A stretch of DNA of 64,000 nucleotides from Azorhizobium oxalatiphilum. Lineage in GTDB: Bacteria > Pseudomonadota > Alphaproteobacteria > Rhizobiales > Xanthobacteraceae. Shown here piece after piece: positions 17,203-26,157 of the stretch. Location: NCBI RefSeq assembly GCF_014635325.1, contig NZ_BMCT01000007.1, forward strand, positions 62,001-126,000, read 5' to 3'. Numbering within the stretch: the first letter of the stretch is position 1; the number at the start of each line of letters is the position of its first letter. The notes below the pieces were generated by a model that saw only the letters and a list, made by a program, of their open reading frames with translations, was not told the DNA's origin and made no database searches. The position numbers and the translations under genes are program-made.

Positions 17203-18216
17203 ATGGCCCGATCACCGGAAACCGGCGATCCCATGCCCGCCGGGCCTGAGGGACTGGCGACGCCCGCCTCCGCCCATCCGGTGCTGGACGTGGCCATCCA
17301 GTCCTTCCTCGACCATGCGGCGGAGGCGGGCGCGGGTGCCGGCACGCGGCTGGGCGGGGACGAGATCCGCGCCCGCCTCGCCGCCTTGCAGACCGGCAGC
17401 GCGGAGCGTCCCGCTCCCGTGTGCCACACGCTGACAGGCGGGCCGGCGGCGGGCGCGTGCCTGCATGTCTTCCGTCCGCCGGGCTTTGAGGCGCAAAACC
17501 CCTTCCTGCTCTATTTCCATGGCGGCGGCTGGGTGGGCGGCGATGCCCGCACCCATGGCCGGCTGGCCGCCGATCTGGCGGACGCCGCCGGCATCGCGGT
17601 GGTGCTGGTGGAAGGCGTGCACGCCCCCGCGCACAGCGCCCCGGCGCAGACCGCGCGGGCCTATGCGGTGCTGTGCGCGCTGGTGGCGGAGGCCGGGGCG
17701 CTGGGCCTCGATGCGGCACGTTTCGCCATCGGCGGCGACGGCACGGGCGCCACCACGGCAACGCTGGTGGCGCTCATGGCCGGGGCGCGGCAGGGGCCGC
17801 GCAGTCGCCTGCAATTCCTGCTCTGTCCGGTGATCGCCCCACCTTGCGAGACCGGCTCCTATGCCGCCTTCGGGCAGGGGCCGTGGGTGACGGCGGACAC
17901 CATGCGCGCCCTGTTCACCCTCGCCTTTCCCGGCGGGGTGCCCGCGCGCATGGAGAGCCTGCCCTGCTTTGCCGGCGCCGATGATCTGGCGGAGCTGCCG
18001 CCGGCATTGATCCTCACCGCCGAGGCCGACGTGCTGCGCGACGAAGCGGAAGCCTATGGTCGGCGGCTGATGCAGGCCGGCGTGCAGGTGACGCTGACGC
18101 GTTATCTCGGCGCCATCCATGGCTTCATGGTGCTGGACCCGCTGGCCGACAGCGCGCCCGCGCGCAGCGCTTTGCAGCAGGTGGGCAGCGCGCTCCGGGC
18201 GGCGCTGCATCCCTGA
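17203..18216 (+). CDS. HSL-type alpha/beta hydrolase homologue lacking the nucleophilic serine
   Basis: This 337-residue protein has the hormone-sensitive-lipase/acetyl-esterase fold. The oxyanion motif HGGGW is at 106-110, the acid is in AEADVLRDEAEAY and the histidine in GAIHGFMVL. The nucleophile elbow, normally GDSAG, reads GDGTG at 178-182, so glycine G180 replaces serine. The usual YRLAPEH segment is also degenerate (VEGVHAPAH). The ATG at 17203 is preceded by GAGGA at 7-base spacing; the upstream ATG at 17143 would add 20 residues. It may be a non-catalytic homologue or use T181. Confidence 0.78.
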   Translation: MARSPETGDPMPAGPEGLATPASAHPVLDVAIQSFLDHAAEAGAGAGTRLGGDEIRARLAALQTGSAERPAPVCHTLTGGPAAGACLHVFRPPGFEAQNPFLLYFHGGGWVGGDARTHGRLAADLADAAGIAVVLVEGVHAPAHSAPAQTARAYAVLCALVAEAGALGLDAARFAIGGDGTGATTATLVALMAGARQGPRSRLQFLLCPVIAPPCETGSYAAFGQGPWVTADTMRALFTLAFPGGVPARMESLPCFAGADDLAELPPALILTAEADVLRDEAEAYGRRLMQAGVQVTLTRYLGAIHGFMVLDPLADSAPARSALQQVGSALRAALHP

Positions 18217-18310
18217 CCGCCCGCTGGCCCCGTTCCTGCAAAGCATCGCTCGCGCCGGGCGGGCCGTGCGTGAGGAATCCAGCAGCGGCCGCGGGCCGCG
18301 GGAGCGGGCC

Positions 18311-18535
18311 ATGCCCTTGTTCAGCTTTCATTGTGCGACTTGCGACAAGGATGTCGAACTGCTGATGCGCCTGTCCGACACGCCCATCTGCCCCGCCTGC
18401 GGCGGCAAGGAGATGCATCGCCTGCTCTCGCGCGTGGCGCCCGACCTGAAGACCCCCGGCCTCATGAAGGCCGCCCGCGCGCAGGCCAGGCGCGAAGGCC
18501 ACACCTCCAACTTCAGCCGCTCCGAGGGCGGCTGA
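18311..18535 (+). CDS. FmdB-family zinc-ribbon protein
   Basis: This 74-residue protein opens with MPLFSFHCATC and carries two CxxC pairs (C8 and C11, C27 and C30) forming a zinc ribbon. That is the FmdB domain first noted beside formamidase/amidase genes, where it is a putative regulator. The remaining 40 residues are basic and helical. It lies 94 bp after the esterase-like gene. The role in this locus is unknown. Confidence 0.8.
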   Translation: MPLFSFHCATCDKDVELLMRLSDTPICPACGGKEMHRLLSRVAPDLKTPGLMKAARAQARREGHTSNFSRSEGG

Positions 18536-18559
18536 GTGTTTTGCCGGGAGGCGGATTCA

Positions 18560-18582
18560 CGGGTCAGATTGAAACTGACCCG
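18560..18582. terminator. Hairpin between convergent genes
   Basis: CGGGTCAG and CTGACCCG form 8-bp arms around a 7-base loop, midway between the FmdB gene (plus) and the MFS gene (minus). Flanking GGAT and ATCC extend the stem past a bulge. It is a candidate bidirectional terminator. Confidence 0.5.
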
Positions 18583-18592
18583 ATCCGGCTCC

Positions 18593-19744
18593 TTAAGCTC
18601 TCCGGATGATGATGGCGGCCACCGCGAACAGCGCGCAGGCCGCCGCCGCGAAGATGGCGAGGCCGTGGGTGGTGGCCTGCATGGCGAAGCCGGCGGTGAG
18701 CGGGCCCACCAGCGCGCCGCCGCCCCAGACCAGCCCCATCACCGCATAGATGCCCACGAGGTCGCCGCCCTTGAAGCGGCTGCCCACGATGGTCAGCGTC
18801 AGCGTGTAGATGCCCACGAAGGCCCCGCCCCACACGAACAGCAGGGCATAGGTGAACAGCGCATTGCCCAGCGCCAGCGGCCACAGCGCGGCACCGAGCG
18901 CGGCCACCACGGCGCAGCCGATCACCAGCATGCGGCGGTCGCACTTGTCGCCCAGCCAGCCGATGGGCAATTGCAGGACGATGGCGCCCACCATCATCAC
19001 CGTGATCAGCTGGGTGGCGTTCTCCTCTGCCCAGCCGAGGTTCATGGCATAGAGCGCGAGGAAGGACAGGCCCGCCGTCTCCACCGCCGCATTCAGCACC
19101 GTGGCACTGATGGCGATGGGCGCGAGGACGAAATAGCGTGCCGGATTGGCGATGCTCGGCTTCTCGAAGGTGGGCGCCACCACGAAGGGCGCGAGGATGA
19201 AGACCGCCGCGCACAAAGCGATGCCGGCCCCCACCAGATAAGGCAGGGCGCCCTGCGTGCCGAGCACGGAGAGGATGGACGGCCCCAGCGCCAGCCCCAC
19301 CGACAGAGCGGCGGTGTAGATGGCCATGGAGCGGGCGCGGGTGTCCTCGGTGGAGAGCGCGTTGATCCACGTCTCCGAGAGCACGAACAGGGCTTCGGAC
19401 GACATGCCCAACAGCACGCGCAGCACGAACCAGAGCCAGATCGCCGGCATGAAGGGGAAGGCGGTGAGCACCGCCGCCGAGCCGACGAGGGAGCACAGGA
19501 TCAGACGGCGCGGGCCGAGGCCGGCCACGAGGCGCGGCAGCAGCAGCGCGGTGATGAGCACGCCCACCGCATGCATGGCCGCATTGGCGCCGATCAGGCC
19601 GTCGCCGAGGCCTCGCTGGGCAAGGTCGATGGCGATGAGGGGCGCGCTCAGCGAATAGGTGAGCCCGAACATCATGGCCGTGAGGATCACGGCGGCGCGG
19701 GACAGGATGTCCGATCGCCCCTGCGCACCCGCCGCTTCGCTCAT
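18593..19744 (-). CDS. MFS transporter (YcaD/UhpC-like small carrier)
   Basis: This 383-residue inner-membrane carrier has twelve predicted helices. MFS signatures are RLVAGLGPRRLILCS in the first half and GWLGDKCDRRMLVIG in the second. The helix 4-5 segment GMSSEALFVLSETWINAL recalls YcaD-type carriers. Its ATG overlaps the stop of the upstream HdeD-like gene in an ATGA arrangement (19741-19744), so the two are translationally coupled and probably work together. Substrate unknown. Confidence 0.85.
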   Translation of the reverse strand: MSEAAGAQGRSDILSRAAVILTAMMFGLTYSLSAPLIAIDLAQRGLGDGLIGANAAMHAVGVLITALLLPRLVAGLGPRRLILCSLVGSAAVLTAFPFMPAIWLWFVLRVLLGMSSEALFVLSETWINALSTEDTRARSMAIYTAALSVGLALGPSILSVLGTQGALPYLVGAGIALCAAVFILAPFVVAPTFEKPSIANPARYFVLAPIAISATVLNAAVETAGLSFLALYAMNLGWAEENATQLITVMMVGAIVLQLPIGWLGDKCDRRMLVIGCAVVAALGAALWPLALGNALFTYALLFVWGGAFVGIYTLTLTIVGSRFKGGDLVGIYAVMGLVWGGGALVGPLTAGFAMQATTHGLAIFAAAACALFAVAAIIIRRA

Positions 19745-21066
19745 CCCGCCGTCTCCCGCATGGTCCGGTCCGCCTTCAGGCGGGTGAGGAAGGCCGCCAC
19801 CCGCACCGTCCAGGGCAGGCGGGATCTCTCCACGATACGTTTGAGCGCCTGCGCATAATCGAGCACCATGCCGGGGGTCCAGCACATGGAATGCGCGCGC
19901 GAGCGCAGATAGGCGGCGGCCCACAGGTCCGGATTGAACTGGAGCGCGATCAGGCGCAGCAACGGGAAGCGGCTGAGCAGCACGCCCTCCAGCGCCGAAT
20001 CCAGCGCCCCCACCACCGCTGAGGAACAGTTGCGGTTGGTGAGGTTGTAGGTGGCGTCCTGCCGGTAGCCGGCCCAGTAGGCACGCAGCCGCCGGACGCT
20101 GAAATGCTCCAGCTGCACGGTCTGGGTGCAGGCGCACCAGGCCGCGTGTTCCGCCGCATAGGAGGGCTGGAACAGGCCGGGCATGTCGCCGGCCTTGCCG
20201 CCGTCGAACAGCTGCATGACCGGCAGGTTGGGGTCGATCTCGTGCCCCGGCCAGTGGCTGATGTAGAGCGCGCCGTATTCCAGCGCCGAATGGCCGGTGG
20301 ACATGCCGCCGTTCACGTCGCGGGCGGCGAGATAGCGATCCACCACCGGACGCCGCTCCGTCACCTCGGCCGAGCCCAGCGGCGTCCAGATGCGCACGGT
20401 GAGCGGGCTTTCCGGCGGCGCCTCGGGCACATCGCTGCGCACCAGCACGGGGGCGTTCTCGTTCCAGTTGCGCGCGCCGAAGGCGGGCAAGGCGAAGAGG
20501 CCCATCTCCTCCGGCTCGCGGCGCAGCCACAGGCCGATGCGCAGCACATCGAGGCCCCAGCCCATCAGCAGGATGGCGATGCAGACCGGCACGTTATAGG
20601 CATGCGGCAACGGCCATTCCGCCACCAGCAGGATGGCGACGCCGATTTCCGCTGCCGCGATGGCGACGGAGAGTGCCCAGCGGCGGAAGCGCACCAGTGC
20701 GATGAGGCCGATGCGGGTGAGCCCGTCCAGCACCAGACTGATGCAGAGCAGCCAGGCCAGCAGGTGCTCGCTATTGTACATGTGGCCCATCACCAGCAGG
20801 CCGGCCAGCAGCATCAGCCCGGCCTTGAGGCCATGCAGCAGCCGCCCCCCAAGCGTGGTGGCGCGGGCGACACCGATGAGCGCCACCACACCCTGAGCCA
20901 GGAAGACGAGGCCGAAGGCCTGCGCCGCCACGAAGGTGAGGCCATCAACCAGATCGGCTACCAGCAGCGCGGCGAGGACCAGCAGGGCGATGCCCAGCCC
21001 GGCGAGCACCCACCAGCGTCGGCGCATGGCATCCGCGCCGATGAGCAGGAGGGCAAGCTGGATCAT
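19741..21066 (-). CDS. HdeD-like membrane protein fused to a permuted papain-like (NlpC/P60, PPPDE-type) domain
   Basis: This 441-residue protein has two parts. Residues 1-185 contain about six hydrophobic helices in an HdeD-like arrangement, including RRWWVLAGLGIALLV. Residues about 200-441 are soluble. This part has GHSALEYGALYISHW (H259) and then YNLTNRNCSSAVVGAL (C347). The His-before-Cys order and the YNLxxNxC block are what circularly permuted papain-fold enzymes show (YiiX, LRAT, PPPDE families). A membrane-anchored cysteine peptidase, amidase or lipid acyltransferase is inferred; the side of the membrane is unclear. The gene is translationally coupled to the MFS carrier downstream. 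Confidence 0.68.
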   Translation of the reverse strand: MIQLALLLIGADAMRRRWWVLAGLGIALLVLAALLVADLVDGLTFVAAQAFGLVFLAQGVVALIGVARATTLGGRLLHGLKAGLMLLAGLLVMGHMYNSEHLLAWLLCISLVLDGLTRIGLIALVRFRRWALSVAIAAAEIGVAILLVAEWPLPHAYNVPVCIAILLMGWGLDVLRIGLWLRREPEEMGLFALPAFGARNWNENAPVLVRSDVPEAPPESPLTVRIWTPLGSAEVTERRPVVDRYLAARDVNGGMSTGHSALEYGALYISHWPGHEIDPNLPVMQLFDGGKAGDMPGLFQPSYAAEHAAWCACTQTVQLEHFSVRRLRAYWAGYRQDATYNLTNRNCSSAVVGALDSALEGVLLSRFPLLRLIALQFNPDLWAAAYLRSRAHSMCWTPGMVLDYAQALKRIVERSRLPWTVRVAAFLTRLKADRTMRETAG

Positions 21067-21199
21067 GGGACGGCTCGGGCACAGGTGACGCGCAAGACAC
21101 AGGCACTGCCGTCGCGCAGGGGCAGCGTGCTGTTATGTGTTACCTGCGCCGGTCGGCGCTTGTCGAGGGCTCGCCATCCGGTTTCGTGAACGTCTGCGC

Positions 21200-21829
21200 T
21201 CAGGCGAAGGCGGCGCGCACCGCCTTGATGAGCGCGGCCCCGTCCACGGCGATCTCCGCCGCGCCCTTGCCGGGCTTGTAGAGGGCCGAGCCGAGGCCGA
21301 AGCCCGAGGCCCCCACGGCGCGATAGGCGGCCATGTTGGAGGCGTCGATGCCGCCCACGGGCAGCAGCGGAATGTCGGTGAGCACCGCCCGCCACGCCTT
21401 CACCACATGCGGCGGAATGCCCTCGGCCGGGAATAGTTTCAGCGCGTCCGCGCCGGCGGCGCGGGCGGCGAAGGCTTCCGTGGGCGTGGCGACGCCGGGG
21501 GTGCAGATGAGGCCGCGCGCCTTGGCGGCGCGGATCACCTCCACGTCCGCATGGGGCATGACGATGAGCCGGCCGCCGGCCTCCGCCACCTTGTCCACGT
21601 CGGCGGGGGTGAGCACGGTGCCAGCGCCGATGATGGCCTTCTCGCCGAATTTTTCCGACAGCAGCCGGATGGACTCGAACGGGTTGGGCGAGTTCAGCGG
21701 CACTTCGATGAGGGTGAAGCCCGCCTCCACCAGCGCCGCGCCGATGGCGGGAGCCTCGGCGGGGGTGAGGCCGCGCAGGATGGCGACCAGCGGGCAGGCG
21801 TTCAGGGCGTCAGTGAAGGACAGCGGCAT
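21200..21829 (-). CDS. dgoA: 2-dehydro-3-deoxy-6-phosphogalactonate aldolase
   Basis: This 209-residue cytosolic class I aldolase splits 2-keto-3-deoxy-6-phosphogalactonate to pyruvate and glyceraldehyde 3-phosphate. The KDPG/KDPGal aldolase barrel is clear: LVAILRGLTPAEA, IEVPLNSPNPFESI with E42, GAGTVLTPADVD, the Schiff-base lysine K131 in ADALKLFPAE, and PVGGIDASNMAAYRA. The NSPNP loop is typical of the galactonate enzyme. It is the last gene of the 27330-21200 minus-strand run and lies 51 bp after dgoK, so the kinase product feeds it directly. Confidence 0.93.
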   Translation of the reverse strand: MPLSFTDALNACPLVAILRGLTPAEAPAIGAALVEAGFTLIEVPLNSPNPFESIRLLSEKFGEKAIIGAGTVLTPADVDKVAEAGGRLIVMPHADVEVIRAAKARGLICTPGVATPTEAFAARAAGADALKLFPAEGIPPHVVKAWRAVLTDIPLLPVGGIDASNMAAYRAVGASGFGLGSALYKPGKGAAEIAVDGAALIKAVRAAFA

Positions 21830-21880
21830 GGGGTTGCCTCCTGTTGTGTTGGCGTGGCGCGAAGCCGGATCCGGCGCGCG

Positions 21881-22804
21881 TCAGATGAGGCCGGCGGCGC
21901 GGGCCACGGCGAACTGGCCGGTGGAGCCGCACTGGGCCGGGGCGCGATGGTGCGGCAGGCCCAGAATCTCGGCGGCGGTGGCGTAGCGGTCGGTCAGGCC
22001 GGGATTGGCCACCAGCGTGAACGCCTCGTGGCCGTGGGTGGCGTCGTTGAGTTCCGCGCCGATGAGCAGACCGGAGAGATAATCGGCGCTGTCGGTCTCC
22101 GCCATGCGGCCCGTGAGCGGCAGGGTGCGGGCGGAGAACAGACGGGCCATGAGCGCGCCCGGCCCCTTGAGGCCGCGCGCCGCCTCCACGCCCCTGCGGA
22201 AGCCCGCCGGGGAGGGCGCGGCGTCGGCCTGCATCATGCGGCCGAGGATGGTGTGGCCCCTGAGCGCCGCGAACACGTCGCCGGTCATGTAGGTGGAGAA
22301 GGCGACGATGCGCCCCGCCTCCACGCGCACCCATTTGGAATGGGTGCCGGGCAGCACGAACAGGCCGTCATGTACGCCCAGATGGTGCAGCGCGCCGAAC
22401 ACCTCCACCTCCTCGCCCCGGATCACGTCGGGGGCGGCATCCTCGTCGCGCAGCAGGCCGGGGACGATGGAGACGGGGCCGAAGGCGGGGGGCGCGTCGG
22501 GCACGGGGGTGAGGCCGGCGGCAAGATCGGGCAGGCCGGCGGGCAGCGCCACATAGCGCGCCTCCACCCAGCCCTGCCGGCTGCCGATCATGCCGGAGAG
22601 CAGAACGGGGAGTTTTCCGTGCGTATGCGCCCATGCGCCGGCATTGGCGGTGAGCACCTCGGCGAAGCTGGAGCCATCCAGCGACATGATGCCCTGCACC
22701 GCCGCGTGGCTGTCGAGCACGGTGCCGTCGGCGGCGTGCAGATAGGCGCGCAGCGAGGTGGTGCCCCAGTCGAGGGTGATGAGGGCGGGGGCGCTGCTGA
22801 TCAT
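21881..22804 (-). CDS. dgoK: 2-dehydro-3-deoxygalactonokinase
   Basis: This 307-residue kinase phosphorylates 2-keto-3-deoxygalactonate at C6. Family landmarks are LDWGTTSLRAYL at the N-terminus (phosphate 1 loop), SGMIGSRQGWVEA, FVLPGTHSKWVRV and TYMTGDVFAALRGHT, all characteristic of DgoK. It is followed by dgoA. No galactonate dehydratase (dgoD) gene is in the window, so the keto-deoxy acid must come from elsewhere or be imported. A paired-palindrome repeat separates it from the upstream ABC ATPase gene. Confidence 0.93.
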   Translation of the reverse strand: MISSAPALITLDWGTTSLRAYLHAADGTVLDSHAAVQGIMSLDGSSFAEVLTANAGAWAHTHGKLPVLLSGMIGSRQGWVEARYVALPAGLPDLAAGLTPVPDAPPAFGPVSIVPGLLRDEDAAPDVIRGEEVEVFGALHHLGVHDGLFVLPGTHSKWVRVEAGRIVAFSTYMTGDVFAALRGHTILGRMMQADAAPSPAGFRRGVEAARGLKGPGALMARLFSARTLPLTGRMAETDSADYLSGLLIGAELNDATHGHEAFTLVANPGLTDRYATAAEILGLPHHRAPAQCGSTGQFAVARAAGLI

Positions 22805-22865
22805 GGGCGGGGTCCTTGAAGGCGGGCGGTGGGGGCAGGGCTGCGTCCGGGATGTCGCGTCCTTG

Positions 22866-23010
22866 CCCCCTCCCTAACCCTCCCCCGCAAGCGGGAGAGG
22901 GGACCTGTTGCGCGGGCGGAGAGTGCGCGCCCGATCGTTCAAGCGCAACTCATCCTCCCTTGAAAGGCAAACCCCCTCTCCCGCTTGCGGGGGAGGGTTG
23001 GGGAGGGGGC
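22866..23010. repeat. Paired palindromic repeat, family A, copy 1
   Basis: Two inverted copies of one unit face each other. The left is at 22866-22902 (core CCCTCCCCCGCAAGCGGGAGAG) and the right at 22972-23010, separated by about 70 bp. Each unit contains the hairpin CCCGC-AA-GCGGG. Similar pairs are at 27690, 35047 and 42166. It resembles the BIME arrangement of REP sequences and lies between the ABC ATPase gene and dgoK. Confidence 0.85.
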
Positions 23011-23055
23011 CGCCGCGCAGCGGCGGGACGCGAGGGACCCGGAGCGACCTCTCGC

Positions 23056-23826
23056 TCAATGATGCAAAATCTGCCCGAGGAACGTGCGGGTGCGCTCGTT
23101 GGTGGGGTTGGCGAAGAAAGTCTCGGGCGGGCCCTGCTCGACGATCTCGCCCTTGTCCATGAAGATCACCCGGTCAGCCACCTGCCGGGCAAAGCCCATC
23201 TCGTGGGTGACGCAGATCATGGTCATGCCGTCCTGCGCCAGCGAGATCATGGTGTCGAGCACCTCCTTCACCATCTCCGGATCCAGCGCGGAGGTGGGCT
23301 CGTCGAACAGCATCACCTTGGGCGTCATGCAGAGCGCACGGGCAATCGCCACGCGCTGCTGCTGGCCGCCGGAGAGCTGGCCGGGATATTTGTTCGCCTG
23401 CTCAGGAATGCGCACCCGCTCCAGATACTTCATGGCGATGGCCTCGGCCTCCTTGGGCGCGATGCCGCGCACCTTGCGCGGGGCCAAAGTGCAGTTCTGC
23501 AAAACGGTGAGGTGCGGGAACAGGTTGAAGGACTGGAACACCATGCCCACTTCCGCGCGCACCTTGTCGAGGCCCTTGGAGGAGGCGCCGACCTCGGTGC
23601 CATCAACCTCGATGCGTCCGCCCTGATGGTGCTCCAGTGCATTGATGCAGCGGATCAGCGTGGACTTGCCGGAGCCGGAGGGGCCGCAGATGACGATGCG
23701 CTCGCCGGAGGTGACGGTGAGGTTGATGTCCTGAAGGGCGTGATACGTGCCGTACCACTTCTCCACCTTCTCCATGCGGATCATGACGGCTCCGGTGGCG
23801 CCGGGAGCGGTGCTGGGGCTGGTCAT
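23056..23826 (-). CDS. Polar-amino-acid-type ABC transporter ATP-binding protein
   Basis: This 256-residue GlnQ/HisP-type ATPase has Walker [11 protein letters not shown]-loop around [17 protein letters not shown], signature [15 protein letters not shown] and Walker [15 protein letters not shown], and ends in the usual EQGPPETFF segment. It energises import through the two permeases at 24794 and 25464. The substrate may be a sugar acid rather than an amino acid, given the dgoKA genes next to it. Confidence 0.92.
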   Translation of the reverse strand: MTSPSTAPGATGAVMIRMEKVEKWYGTYHALQDINLTVTSGERIVICGPSGSGKSTLIRCINALEHHQGGRIEVDGTEVGASSKGLDKVRAEVGMVFQSFNLFPHLTVLQNCTLAPRKVRGIAPKEAEAIAMKYLERVRIPEQANKYPGQLSGGQQQRVAIARALCMTPKVMLFDEPTSALDPEMVKEVLDTMISLAQDGMTMICVTHEMGFARQVADRVIFMDKGEIVEQGPPETFFANPTNERTRTFLGQILHH

Positions 23827-23907
23827 GTGCGTCTCTCCGAAGCTTGGCGTTGGAACAGGCGGAAGGGGAGAACGGCCGGGCGGATCACCCGGCCGTTCGG
23901 TCAGAAC

Positions 23908-24723
23908 TCAGAAGGTGGGCATGGGCGCCAGAGGCGTCTTGAACCACTTCTGGTTGATGGCATCGAGCTCGCCATTGTTCTTGATGAAGTACAGGAAGGT
24001 GTTGGTCCACTGGAGGAAATCCGTGGAACCACGGCGCACGGTGATGCCGTTGTACTGGCTGCGCAGCGTCACCTTGCGCTCGATGCCCATGTCCGGATTG
24101 GCAGCGGCGAGCTGGGCGCCGATCACGTTGTTGGAGCCCAGCAGGTCGGTCTGGCCGGAGATGAAGGCCTGCGCGGCGGTGGCGTCGTCATCGAAGCGCA
24201 TGATGGTGGCGCCCTTCGGCACGGCGGCGGTGAGCGCGGTGTCCTGCGTGGACGCGCGGGCGACCGCGATCTTCTTGCCCACCGTCTGCTCAAGGCTGGT
24301 CACTTCCAGCTTCTTCGGGCCCATGAGCTGGATCTCGATGGCCGAATAGGGAATGGAGAACTGCACCTGCTTGGCGCGCTCCGGCGTGATGCCGAAGGTG
24401 GCCACCAGCACGTCCACCTTGCTGGTCAGCAGGTAGGGAATGCGGTTCGGGCCGGTGACGGGGACGATCTCCACCTCCACGCCCAGATACTTGCCCATGA
24501 GCTTGGCAACGTCGGCATCATAGCCTTCCGGCTTGCCGGCCGTGTCCAGCAGGCCGAAGGGCGGCAGGTCCACGAGCATGCCCACAGTGAGCTTCTTCTT
24601 CGACAGGATGTCGTCGATGGACTGGGCCGAGGCGCCGTGCGGCAGCGCGGTGGCGGCGAGCGCCACAAGGCCGGTGGCGGCGAGCACGCGCCGGGCGGAT
24701 TTCAGGACCGTTCCGAGAAACAT
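23908..24723 (-). CDS. ABC transporter periplasmic substrate-binding protein, family 3
   Basis: This 271-residue protein has an N-terminal signal of about 33 residues ending GASAQ. The SBP_bac_3 fold is seen in KLTVGMLVDLPPFGLLD, GYDADVAKLMGKYLGVEVE and FGITPERAKQVQFSIPY, whose Arg normally grips a substrate carboxylate. The acidic residue that normally binds the alpha-amino group of amino acids (Asp157 of GlnH) appears as Asn in TDLLGSNNVIGA by hand alignment. This suits a carboxylate ligand without an alpha-amino group. It sits between the permease and ATPase genes. Confidence 0.88.
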   Translation of the reverse strand: MFLGTVLKSARRVLAATGLVALAATALPHGASAQSIDDILSKKKLTVGMLVDLPPFGLLDTAGKPEGYDADVAKLMGKYLGVEVEIVPVTGPNRIPYLLTSKVDVLVATFGITPERAKQVQFSIPYSAIEIQLMGPKKLEVTSLEQTVGKKIAVARASTQDTALTAAVPKGATIMRFDDDATAAQAFISGQTDLLGSNNVIGAQLAAANPDMGIERKVTLRSQYNGITVRRGSTDFLQWTNTFLYFIKNNGELDAINQKWFKTPLAPMPTF

Positions 24724-24793
24724 GTGACTTCCTCCTTCAAGGCCCGTTAGCCGGGCGGCGTTACCGGGGTGAAACCGGGTTAAGGCAGCCGTG

Positions 24794-25447
24794 TCAGCGC
24801 GACACGGTGCCGAACTTCTTTTCCAGATGCCGCGAATAGAGCGAGAGCGGCCAGCACAGCACGAAATAGATGGCGGCCACGATGCCGAACACGAGGAACG
24901 GGCGGAAGGTGGCGTTGTTGACGATCTGCCCGGCCCGCGTCAGCTCCACGAAGCCGATGATGGAGGCGAGCGAGGTGCTCTTCACCAGCAGCACGAGGAA
25001 GCCGACCGTGGGGGCGACCGCGATCTTGGCCGCCTGCGGCAGGATGATCTCCTTCATGCGCGTCACATAATGCAGGCCGAGCGCGGTGGAGGCCTCCCAC
25101 TGGCCCTTCGGAATGGCCTGGATGCAGCCGCGCCAGATCTCGCCCAGAAACGCCGCGCCGTTCAGCGTGAGGCCGATGGCGGCGGCGGTGAGCGGGTCCA
25201 CGGCGGCGCCGAACAGGTTGGCGCCGAAGAAGACGAGGAAGAGCTGCATCAGCAGCGGCGTGCCCTGGAAGATCTGGATGTAGGTGCCCGCCGTGGCGCG
25301 CAGCCACGCATAGGGCGCGGTGCGGGCGAGCGCCACGAGGACGCCGCCGAGCGCGCCGCCCACGAAGGCGATGGCCGAGAGCAGCAGCGTCCAGCGCACG
25401 GCCATCAGCAGGAACATGAATTCGGCGGAGGTGAACTGGCGGATCAT
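24794..25447 (-). CDS. ABC transporter permease (polar amino acid family)
   Basis: This 217-residue permease has about five helices. The His/Glu/Gln/Arg-type start MFLLMAVRWTLLLSAIAFV and the EAA loop region AAFLGEIWRGCIQAIPKGQ are typical of this family. It pairs with the 224-residue permease just upstream (16 bp apart) to form the heterodimeric channel. Confidence 0.9.
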   Translation of the reverse strand: MIRQFTSAEFMFLLMAVRWTLLLSAIAFVGGALGGVLVALARTAPYAWLRATAGTYIQIFQGTPLLMQLFLVFFGANLFGAAVDPLTAAAIGLTLNGAAFLGEIWRGCIQAIPKGQWEASTALGLHYVTRMKEIILPQAAKIAVAPTVGFLVLLVKSTSLASIIGFVELTRAGQIVNNATFRPFLVFGIVAAIYFVLCWPLSLYSRHLEKKFGTVSR

Positions 25448-25463
25448 GGCGTGTCCTCCCCCT

Positions 25464-26138
25464 TCAGCGCGCGGCGTCGGACCGCGCGAACACCACGCGG
25501 TAGATGAGTTCGAAGGCGGCGGCGAACATCAGCGACATGGCCAGATACATGGCCGTGACCACGATATAGATCTCGAACGAGCGGAAGGTCTGGGCCTGCA
25601 GGTTGTTGGCGATCGCGGTCAGTTCCTCAGCCGAGATGGCCGAGACCACCGAGGAGGTCAGCATCAGCAGGATGAACTGGCTGGTGAGCGCCGGATAAAT
25701 CGCTTTCAGCGCCGGGAAGATGACGATGTTCTTGAACACCTGAAGCGGCTTCAGCCCCAGCGCGAGACCGGCCTCGATCTGGCCCTTGTGGATGGTCTCG
25801 ATGCCGGCGCGCACGATCTCGGTGGCATAGGCGCCCACATTCACCACCATGGCGAGCAGGGCCGCCTCGTTGGCGTCGAGCCGCAGGCCCATGCGCGGCA
25901 GGCCGAAGAAGATGAGGAAGATCTGCACCAGGAAGGGCGTGTTGCGGATCACTTCCACATACACATCCACCAGCCAGCGCACCGGGCGCGGGCCGGCGGT
26001 CTTGCCGAGCGCGCAGGCGATGGCGACGATGAGGCCAAGCACCATGGCCATGGCCGAGAGGCGGATGGTGAGCAGCGCGCCCATGAGCAGTTCGGGCCAG
26101 GCGTTGAACACTTCGCCGAACTGGAAGACGTAGGTCAT
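25464..26138 (-). CDS. ABC transporter permease (polar amino acid family)
   Basis: This 224-residue permease has the LLMGALLTIRLSAMAMVLG start typical of HisMQ-type permeases and the EAA loop YATEIVRAGIETIHKGQIEA. It is the first transport gene after the LacI regulator (19 bp apart) and pairs with the permease at 24794. Confidence 0.9.
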   Translation of the reverse strand: MTYVFQFGEVFNAWPELLMGALLTIRLSAMAMVLGLIVAIACALGKTAGPRPVRWLVDVYVEVIRNTPFLVQIFLIFFGLPRMGLRLDANEAALLAMVVNVGAYATEIVRAGIETIHKGQIEAGLALGLKPLQVFKNIVIFPALKAIYPALTSQFILLMLTSSVVSAISAEELTAIANNLQAQTFRSFEIYIVVTAMYLAMSLMFAAAFELIYRVVFARSDAAR

Positions 26139-26157
26139 CTGACGCGTCCTTCAGGTT

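Noticed and set aside
21067-21199. Riboswitch or terminator between dgoA and the HdeD-like gene
   Set aside because: Only imperfect, bulged complementarity (CAGGT...ACCTG and GCAC...GTGC); no recognised RNA class.
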